Part shown: piece after piece, positions 55,627 to 64,000 of the stretch
Position numbering within the stretch: position 1 is the stretch's first letter
Layout of the letters: the number at the start of each line of letters is the position of its first letter
Assembly: GCA_015680905.1 (NCBI GenBank)
Contig: CM027379.1
Location: 95,035,001-95,099,000 of the forward strand
Reading direction: 5' to 3'
DNA: 64,000 bases
DNA from: Coptis chinensis
Taxonomy: Eukaryota; Streptophyta; Magnoliopsida; Ranunculales; Ranunculaceae
The notes under the pieces: model-generated
Databases searched by the model: none
What the model was told of the DNA's origin: nothing
What the model saw: the letters and a program-made list of their open reading frames with translations, nothing else
Program-made: the position numbers and the translations under genes

Positions 55627-58600
55627 CTTTTCCCACACGCAAAAGAGTTTGCCCTCCCAAAGTATACGTCAGATCATAGAGCAATCAGTTTGGACTGCTC
55701 TCGCTCTAAAAGGGGCCCCTCCCCCTTTAGATTTGAGTTGATGTGGTTTCAGGACAGTGACTTAATGAATCTTATGGAGGAATGGTGGCTGTCATTTTCT
55801 TTTGATGGGGCTCCGAGCATGGTATGGTGGTCAAAACTGAAGGAGTTAAAAAAGAAACTAAGGGTATGGAACAAAGAGTGTTTCGGTAGAGGGGATTTAC
55901 TTATCAAGAGCAAGTCCCAGGAGATTGATGACATTGATTGCAAAGAGGAAAGCTGCATTTTAACCCCCGATGAGGAGGTGCATCGCGCAAACCTCAAATG
56001 TGAACTTCATGAGCTAATGAGAAGAGAGGAGATATCGTGGCGTCAAAAATCATGAACTAGATTCTTCAAAGAGGGTGAGAACAACACCAATTTTTTCCAC
56101 AAGATTGCAAATGTCAGGGCCGAAACCAACTCCATTGATAGTTTGCTTATTGGCGAGACAGTGGTGAGTGATAAAACTCGTATTAGAGATCATATAGTGG
56201 AGTTCTATGAAAATCTATATTCAAAGGATCCCTTAGTAAGACCTGAACTCGATGGACTGGATTTTGATTCGATTTCCGAGGAACAAGCAGTGGATTTGGA
56301 AATTGACTTCACTGAAGAAGAGATCTTGAAAGCCTTAAATGCATTGGGTGGTGATAGAGCCCCCAGACCCGACGGATTTCAGATGATTGTGTTAAGAAAG
56401 TGCTGACATTTTTTGAAAGGAGGCATTATGGCTATAGTGAGAGAGTTCCAAGACCATGCTACTTTGGACAGGCGTAACAATTCGACCTTCATCACACTGA
56501 TCCCGAAAAAGAAGGGCTCTATTTCTCTTAAGGACTATAAGCCAATCAGTCTAGTGGGCAGTATATATAAGGTGATATCAAAAGGCCTTGCATCCAGAAT
56601 TCGAGATGTTCTGCCCTCTATTATCTCGCTACAACAAAGTGCGTTTGTTGGCGGGAGACATATTCTTGATGGACCTTTAATAGCTGTTTCGACCCCCACC
56701 TACGTGGCAAACGTCTATTAGTAGGAGTCTCTATTTTATTCATTTAATCGACAGGGCTAAAGCCTAATTTGCAATACCATGGATCAATGTACAGGCCCAT
56801 TAACTCATATGTCTAAGGTTAAACCTTAGCCACATGGCTTGCCACTAATGTACATTGATTTATGTACAGATTCATTTATTATCAACGAGATAATTATCAG
56901 TTGAGAGTTATATTCAATTACAATTACTTAAGATACAAGAATACTTGAGCTACAAGAACTCTCTACTCTACCTATATAAATATCAAACTATTTTTCATAA
57001 GGAACGACGTTGAAACTTGATCTCTAGAGAATAGATCTTGGGTACGTAGGCAGCCATTATCTTGGTTCAGTTTCATTTTCCCCAACATCAAATTCCTCTG
57101 TTTCTTAGTGCGTTATTTACCATTGCTCTCGTTGTGTTGAAGTAGTTTATTGCCGAAACAATAGCGAATGAATGCATCAACACTTGCTTGAAGAACAAGG
57201 AGAATGGTGTCCTATGCAAGGTCAATATCTCGAAAGCTTATGACCATGTTAACTGGGTGTTTCTTGATTATTTGCTTAAGAGGATGGGTTTTGGGGAAAA
57301 ATACAGGAAGTGGATTTGGACCTATATCACTACATCTTCTTTCTCAGTGTTGATTGATGGCTCACCAGCAGGCTATTTTAACAGTGAAAGGGGAATACGA
57401 CAAGGTGATCCCATCTCTCCCTTTATTTTCAATGTCGTAATGGAAGCACTAACTCGCATAGTGACCAAAGCTAAGAATCTGAGATACATTAGGGGCAGAA
57501 AATTGTCGTGCTTTAGTTTGTGGATGACACGCTATTCTTCATTGAAGCGTCTATCTCACAAGTGCTTGTAGTAAAGGCTATTCTCCTGATTTTTGAGGCG
57601 GTCACTGGGTTAAAGACGAATATGGCTAAAACCTCACTGATTGCACAGTTGGCGAGATTGATAATTTCGAAGATTTAGGAAGGGTAATGGGTTGTGAGGT
57701 TGCAAAACTGCCGTGTAGGTACCTCGGATTGCCATTAATTAGGAGCAAGGTATAAAAGCAAAACTGTTTGGGACCCAGTGATTGAAACGGTGCAACGAAG
57801 GTTGGGTGGTTGGAGGCAGAAACACCTATCCAAAGGGGCAAGACTAATCCTAGCACGAAGTGTGTTGTCCAGCATGCCTATATATTTGATGTCTCTTCTC
57901 ACCTTACCTGTAGGTGTGGCCGCAATTTTAGAACGCAAAATACGAGATTTCATCTTGGGGATCGATGGAGGAAAAAAGAAAATATCACTTAGTAGGATGG
58001 GAGAAGGTGTGCTCAACAAAGGAGAATGGAGGTTTGGATATCAGGATATTGTCAATAATGAACCGAGCATTACTAGGCAGGTGGTTATGGAGATATATTA
58101 CCGAGAACAACTCTTTGTGGCGAGAGGTGATTATTGCCAAATATGGTAATGGAGAACATGGGTGGTGGCCAAATCCGACATCGCAATCATATGGATGTAG
58201 TCTCTGGAGAGGTATACTTAACGTCTTTCCCGACTTTACGAGTAATGTCGTCTTCAAAGTGTGTAATGGTCAGAGATGTCTTTTTTGGTTGGATACTTGG
58301 GTTGGAGATAAACCATTGGCTGAAAAATTCCCACTGGTATTCCAAGCGTCTACAAGGAAGAGAGGTTTTATTAACGAGTTTGCTTGCATTGACAACAATC
58401 AATTGGTATGAAACATGTTTCTTAGAAGACAAGCTAATGATTAGGAGGCGCAACAATATGCAAACTTGACTCTAGCACTTGAACAGGTGAGACTCGATGA
58501 ACAGATAGATAAGTGTGTATGGATTGGGTCAAAGAATGGTATATTTACAGTGAAGTCTTTTATACCACTTTGAGCGAACATGGTAGTAATGAGGAGCAAG

Positions 58601-59140
58601 TCACTAACCCCTTCCCAGTTAAATTGGTGTGGAAAATTCCAATAACTTTAAAGGTGAAATTCTTCTTCTGGGGGGCAATTCATGGACGCACGCTAACAGC
58701 CAACGCACTTATTCATAGAGGAACTATGATATCTCCCACATGTTCGATGTGTAATTTGCATGATGAAACCATAACACACTTGTTTTTGCATTGCTCTTTT
58801 GCACTTGAAGTTTTGGGCAAAACTGATGGAACCGGTAATGAGGGCATTCCCTGTGCTAGCACAAGCTGACTCAATACAAGAGTTGCTGCAACGATGGCTG
58901 AGAAGAAATAGGAGTAACTTTGGTAACAAAGTGTGGCAGTTACTCCCTTATGTGGTGATCTGGGTCATCTGGAAAAGGAGAAACAACCATGTCTTCAAGA
59001 ACCGGGAACTTTCTATGCAGGGAACTATCTTGGAAGTGAAAGGTACCTTGTGGTATTGGATGTCTATATCTGGACAGAGAAGAAATTATGTTTTCAAAGA
59101 CATGGTGCTGGGCTGGCCTGGAGTTATACTTGGGAGGTAG
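55627..59140 (+). pseudogene. LINE ORF2 reverse transcriptase and zf-RVT region
   Basis: The linker region (WNKECFGRGDLL) leads to EEEILKALNALGGDRAP, then the reverse transcriptase core: FITLIPKKKGSISLKDYKPI, QQSAFVGGRHILDGPLIA, a solo LTR at 56685-57160, then KVNISKAYDHVNWVFLDYL, RGIRQGDPISPFIFN and the catalytic FVDDTLFF, reached only in another frame. Next come GGWRQKHLSKGARLILARSV, VCSTKENGGLDIR and the zf-RVT region (VKLVWKIPITLKVKFFFW, CSMCNLHDETITHLFLHC). It ends with WVIWKRRNNHVF. Stops and shifts lie near 56052, 56405, 57520, 57680 and 58420, so it is inactive. Confidence 0.9.
56685..57160 (+). mobile_element. Solo LTR (476 bp) inside the LINE, ATAGC target duplication
   Basis: It starts TGTTTCGACCCCC and ends TTGCCGAAACA, with 7 bp inverted ends (TGTTTCG/CGAAACA). 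ATAGC flanks it on both sides (56680-56684 and 57161-57165). A TATA box (CTATATAAATATC) is near 56970. The reverse-transcriptase frame continues directly across if the insert and one ATAGC copy are ignored, so the borders are exact. The parent family is unknown. Confidence 0.93.
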
Positions 59141-59421
59141 TTCTAGTAGGGAGGTAACTTGTTTTGAGGTTCCAGTAAGGGTACAAATGTGTAGTTCTTT
59201 TCCTATAGTGTGAGGAACTCACTCACTTTTTGTAATTGTGCATTGCACTTGACCCCATTAATAAAATTAAACTTAAAAAAAAAAAAAATGCTACAGCCGT
59301 TCCCAAGATTGACAATAACTTAAAGTAGAACTATAAGATATGCTAATAAACTGCCTAACAAGTATTTTTAAAGCCTGTCAGGCCATTACCGTAAGTGTCT
59401 GTAAAGGCTGGGGATAGAGGT

Positions 59422-59457
59422 GTGGATGGAATTTTGCATTGGATGATTAGTGATAGA
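59422..59457 (+). pseudogene. Relic of a third F-box gene
   Basis: GTGGATGGAATTTTGCATTG followed by GATGATTAGTGATAG matches the VNGVLHWMISDG stretch of F-box copy 2 (about 51380-51415). Only this short piece is recognisable. It lies just after the LINE, in the place where the third repeat module would hold its F-box gene. Confidence 0.65.
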
Positions 59458-59693
59458 AGTGAAAAGGACGAAAGGTGTTATATTTGGGCCCATGGTGTTT
59501 GGGCCTTTGGGGGTGCCCATTTAGCTTTTTGAAGCCCACCCCAGCTTGGAACATGGCATGAGTGCATGACCGACCTTAATTATTTTTTCTTTTCGTAGTT
59601 TTGACGCTATCTCTTTTTTAAAATAAACGCAGAAAATCTCAGACAGAAAAAGAAAACAAAAAACTCAATCGGTCACTCATTCAATCGAAGAAG

Positions 59694-62042
59694 ATGTCGT
59701 GGCAAACTTACGTTGATGATCATTTGATGTGTGATATTGAAGGCAATCATCTCACTTCTGCTGCTATCATTGGACAAGATGGTAGTGTTTGGGCTCAAAG
59801 CGATAACTTCCCTCAGGTATCCAACTTTTTTTTTTATTATTATTTTTTGGAAAAATGGTTTTTTTGGAGATGGGTATTGTTGATTTGTGTTTGGTATTGG
59901 GAATAAATGAGGGTTTTTTTGTATTTTGAGTTTAGAGTTGGAAATATGTTCAATCTAGTATGGTTTAGCTGGGTGTTAGTTTTCGAGGCAGCTCGGTATG
60001 TGTAAAATGAATGAAAGGCCAGGGAGATCTGGCCTTATTTATGTTTATTTTTTTACTGATTTGAGAGATGGGATTGATTATTGAGCTAGTGATTGGGTAC
60101 CAATCGATATCTATTGCGATTGATAGGCGTTCGACCACTGGAAACTCAGCGCCGTTGTTCACTTGAATGGCTTGTGGTTATTGTGATAATGCTAAGAGTG
60201 GTTATTGTGGTTATTTTAATAGAAATTGTTTCTGTTTACTACTTTAGGGAAGGGTATGTGATTCAGTGTGGTGTCGTCATGTATTGTCTCTGGAAATCTT
60301 TGTATGAAAATGGAGAAATATAAAACGAAAGCAAGTGATTGAAACTTTTACGGGAAATATATTATTTAAAAGGGACCACTCTTTCAACAAATGGAGACAC
60401 TAATAATCCAAATCCCACTTGAAAGTTCTGGAGTAGTTCTATCCATATTATGTTATTCTTTACACTTGTGATCTTTATTATTTTGAGTAGTTCTATCCAT
60501 ATTATGTTATTCACGCGTTGATACAATCATGTGTATCACATTCTCACACCAGAATACTATATGCTTTGCTATTACATGGCTCTTTGTTGCTCGCAATCTC
60601 TTATTCATTGCCTGTATTGATGTGCTTGTGTAGTTTAAACCTGAAGAGATAACTGGGATCATGAATGACTTCAATGAACCTGGATCGCTTGCACCAACTG
60701 GCTTATACCTCGGTGGAACAAAGTATATGGTGATCCAAGGTGAGGCTGGAGCTGTCATTCGAGGGAAGAAGGTAATTGCTCTCTTCTATCCCTTTTAACT
60801 GAAGTTTATATGAAATTAGTTTGACTTTTGCATGTATATTTCAGTATGTTAGATACTTAGATGTTATATGATGTGTTTCTCTTATATCTTTCCACTGTAA
60901 GTTGTGTATAATTGATGTTTAATCAGAGCAAAGTGTCAGATTAAATAATTTTGTCTGTAAACAGCACCATCCATAGACATCCCATCCATGGACATCGTGA
61001 TAGGTTAATAAAAGTCTTCAGTTTGGATGAACATGTAATTAGACTTTTAGGATAGTATGTTTGTTATTCAAAAACCAAAAACTTCACTATTCCACTGAAG
61101 TTGATGTCCATATGAGCGGTCCCAGTTTAAGGATCACTTGGTAGTATGTCCATTGATTAGGCAGACTCCATTGAAGCTATTTAAAAAATTTGGACTCTTT
61201 ATTATCCAAGCTTAAAGCATCTGGATCAGTAATCTTTTTTTTTTATCGGTAATCTTAATATTTGGGGAACCAAGATGTTGGATTTCAGTGTATTCCTTTG
61301 TTCTCCTTGATATCATTGTAGACTAAGCGAGGGATATGATGCCAGTCTTCTTATATAATGGAAGTTATAATGCGTCCGAACATGACGTGACAATAAGGGA
61401 AATTTAATAAAAGCATGACGAGTGACAATGGTGAGAAGTAGCATTGAATTTTGTATTGCTCTTTTATGTTCAAAAGGTCTGGTATCAGATTCGGGAAAAG
61501 GATGCAAAATGATGAGCAAGTTTATATCAATATTGTTGTACAATATCCTATGGTACTATTTTAGGTGTTCCCATACTAGGAAAATAGCCAGTTTTACTCA
61601 ACTCCTAAGATGGGATAAACCTATTAGTAGCTAGTAGTTCTTACTGTGTGAGAGGACTTTTAACACTTTCTCAAGTCTGAGTTGTAGGAAACTAAACCTG
61701 ACATGTTAAATTGGTGGCTTCAGCTTGAATTTGATTTAAAAATAATTTTTTGAGAATAATCTACATTTCTTAGTGGCATTAGCTGGTATGACTCGCAATC
61801 AACCTGTTTGAACCAGGGTTCAGATGTGTTCCCATATTCTTGATGTAATAGTTATGGTCTTTTAACTGGGATGTGCCTTTTCACTCAGAATTATTTTTTG
61901 CCTACAGGGATCTGGTGGTGTTACTATCAAGAAGACCAATCAGGCCATGATTATAGGTGTTTATGATGAGCCCCTGACTCCTGGCCAGTGCAACATGATA
62001 GTCGAGAGGCTTGGTGATTATCTCATTGAACAGGGTCTTTAG
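59694..62042 (+). CDS. PRF: Profilin, three exons
   Basis: Profilin is a small cytosolic protein that binds monomeric actin, poly-proline and phosphoinositides and so steers actin assembly; plant profilins are also known pan-allergens. Exons are 59694-59816 (41 codons), 60634-60771 (46 codons) and 61908-62042 (44 codons plus TAG), all with GT-AG borders, giving 131 residues, the usual eudicot length. The N-terminus [18 protein letters not shown] and C-terminal helix [14 protein letters not shown] are the poly-proline-binding helices. [29 protein letters not shown] and [14 protein letters not shown] are family signatures. The intron positions are those of other plant profilins. No defect is seen. 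The 59470-59693 flank should hold its promoter and leader, but no clear TATA box is evident. Confidence 0.96.
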
Positions 62043-64000
62043 TCATATCCGTATGCATTAGTCACCCTTTTATGATGTTTGCTGTCTTCCTGTCCATGTG
62101 CTTGTCTACCTACCTGTTGTTGGAATGGTTGCAGTGAAAACACTTATACGAATGGGAGTCTGTGTTGGAACAATAGGTATTTGATGCGTGGAAGGTGATA
62201 GATATGATCTCTTCACCATTTTATATTTCTGTATACATATTTGTTGAAGAGGTTGCTATGATTTTCAAAGGTGTGAGATACCTATTTATCTAGTAAGACT
62301 CTTTAATTTCTTTGAGTGGATTTGTTTGAATGGGTTTGTCCTCGTATAAGCTCTTATAGTCTCTATGTCTTAGAAATCAGTATCTTGTTACTTGAGTGCG
62401 GGATGGAATTTACTCGAATTTTTTCCGTTTGAACTTTGAAGTACTTCCGTCAGCTAATAGGTTTAATTTCTCTACCTGGGATATGAATTACTAGATCTTT
62501 ACGCCATAAAAACAATAATCAGCCTTTTCTAATTGTAGGGATATTCTTTGTGGACTTAATTTGGCATGAATGAATAAGTTATTCACAAGGTTATGGCTTG
62601 TGCGACCAATCATGATAACTCATGGGATAGCATCCTGTTCATATTCAGAAGCATGTACAAAACACCTCTTTCCACCAATATTTCAATGTGCTAATAGCAT
62701 CTCATAGGCCAATTGAGTTTTGGTAGTAGTCTGTATGCACGTTCATTGGATGGCTGAACTCGATTCCCATTGACAGGTTTGTAATGCAGATTCTGTTTTC
62801 AACTGCTAGTCTGCTACAACTCAGCACCTTTTAGAATTGTATTCTAGATTCCGAGCTGTCAAATAGCATCTGTTTTGTTTTGAACGTTTGATTTGTATAT
62901 TATACAATCATTTATCGGAGAAGTTTACTGCATGAAAACATGGTCATGTCTAAGGGGTGCAACACGGGCAGATGTGCAACTTCAGCCAGTGCCCAACTCA
63001 GTTGACGAATTTATCTTGTGCCCAATACCAGATACAAGTTCACTAAACCCAGGTCTGGGTGTCTTGCATTTTGGTTTTGAAAGTCTATCCCAATAATCCA
63101 AATTTCCAAACTGATTCCATCCCAATTCCCAAGTTTTGTCTGGCTTCATGTATGTATAAACCCAACCCAAAGAGATGAAGATAGAAAGCGCAACCTGATT
63201 CAAAGTTGGGTTTATTCGCTGTCAATTGAACATTGAAGTACTAGTGTGTGCGGCCCAACTCCTGAAACTCAGAAGAAGTGAAGTGCCTTGATTAAACCGA
63301 GCACGATAATGGGACTCAATCCCTTTGTTTTCCAAAAGACCAGCTGAATCAATGGGAATGCCATTGTGGACTTCTGCTATTGTGCTTTCTAGTTTCTACA
63401 TCTTTAAGAAATCGGAGATTTACCACGGAAGGTACGGCAAGTTGGCAACAACTTCACCAAAAAAAATCTACCTTTTCGGTAGAACTGAATGTGATGTAAC
63501 AAATGTCAAAAGTGGATTTTCATTTTCTGTTGTGTAATTGTGACTTGTGAGGTTGCAGGGTTTCCATTTCTACCATCTGCGATAGATGTTCCGACCTAAT
63601 ATTTCATTGTATTAAAACAATTTTTTTTTTTGGTAGCATGCACAACAGCACAAGATGATGTTTGATTAAGCAAATCAACGGCCTGATATGAGTAAGTTAA
63701 AACTTATATCAAAAGACAAACACGTAGCAAAAGACCTGCTATCAAAGGATGGTAACTGAAAGTCGAAAGTTCTAGAAGACAAAACACATATCAAAAGACG
63801 AACGAAAATATAAATTATCTGAGACTAATAGATGCTCTGAGACATATCTAATGAACAACGATTAGATTTCAATAATGAAAAATGCTAGAAGTCAGCAACG
63901 CGCAATTGAAAGTGCTTCGGCAAGATCAAAATGAATACTTTGAAGTCCACTTTTTAGAATGGCACTAAAGATGCCCGAGTTCAAAACAAGGGAATAATCA
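62043..64000. other. Profilin 3' flank and unassigned DNA
   Basis: The first few hundred bases probably include the profilin 3' untranslated region. Short open frames at 62893-63096 and 63325-63537 show no family I recognise. No gene or repeat is supported here. Confidence 0.4.

Larger units (their letters stand above)
52741..59288 (+). mobile_element. L1-type LINE retrotransposon (about 6.5 kb)
   Basis: It holds ORF1, an endonuclease, a reverse transcriptase and a zinc-knuckle-like C-terminal region in the standard L1 order, and ends with AATAAA (59260) and an A14 tail (59275-59288). The left border is set where repeated block A copy 3 loses likeness to its relatives, after CTTCTGGTTCAT. 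I could not find a clear target duplication. A solo LTR is inserted in the reverse transcriptase. Many frameshifts make it inactive. Confidence 0.88.

Noticed and set aside
62982..63203. Minus-strand frame of 73 codons
   Set aside because: No family likeness, no splice context and no repeat copy in the window.

Overview
This is nuclear DNA of a flowering plant, almost certainly a eudicot. The profilin gene has the usual plant three-exon structure, introns are GT-AG, and the rest is the plant mix of Ty3/gypsy, Ty1/copia, LINE, CACTA, MULE and MITE sequence. I cannot name the species. The only gene that looks fully intact is profilin at 59694-62042. Nearly everything else is mobile DNA or decayed host genes broken up by it.

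Left part (1-19000). A degenerate Tat-lineage Ty3/gypsy element supplies the end of pol (1-1420), a tandem-repeat spacer (1637-2570), a spliced antisense gene with a gypsy-type transposase-like domain (4771-7136 on the minus strand, with a second truncated copy at 2987-4003) and a 3' LTR (11291-11845). A 3.5 kb solo LTR (7184-10663) sits in its antisense gene. The Tat element interrupts a Ty1/copia reverse transcriptase (11846-13173). The copia element in turn sits in the last exon of a minus-strand host gene for a coiled-coil/membrane protein (pieces between 13340 and 18910). That gene was also split by a second solo LTR of the same 3.5-3.7 kb family (13625-17289). Target-site duplications were found for both large LTRs.

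Middle (19000-41008). A PIF/Harbinger-like MITE (20772-21258) is followed by a MULE-like foldback element carrying gene fragments (21329-24639). Next comes a 16 kb CACTA element (24837-41008) with a TNP2-type transposase, a second gene ending in a Ulp1-like protease domain, and fragments of at least three host genes: a glycerol-3-phosphate acyltransferase exon, an RRM protein and a NETWORKED1-like protein.

Right part (41009-59470). This is a host locus with two decayed F-box genes and a relic of a third, interleaved with repeated flanking blocks. It also holds a second copy of the coiled-coil/membrane gene (45479-47790), whose intron holds a solo LTR and a LINE piece. A 6.5 kb L1-type LINE (about 52740-59288), itself carrying a 476 bp solo LTR, splits the third repeat module. 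Profilin follows, and I recognise nothing in 62043-64000.

No rRNA, tRNA or CRISPR array was recognised. Functions come from recognising protein motifs by eye; no database search was run.
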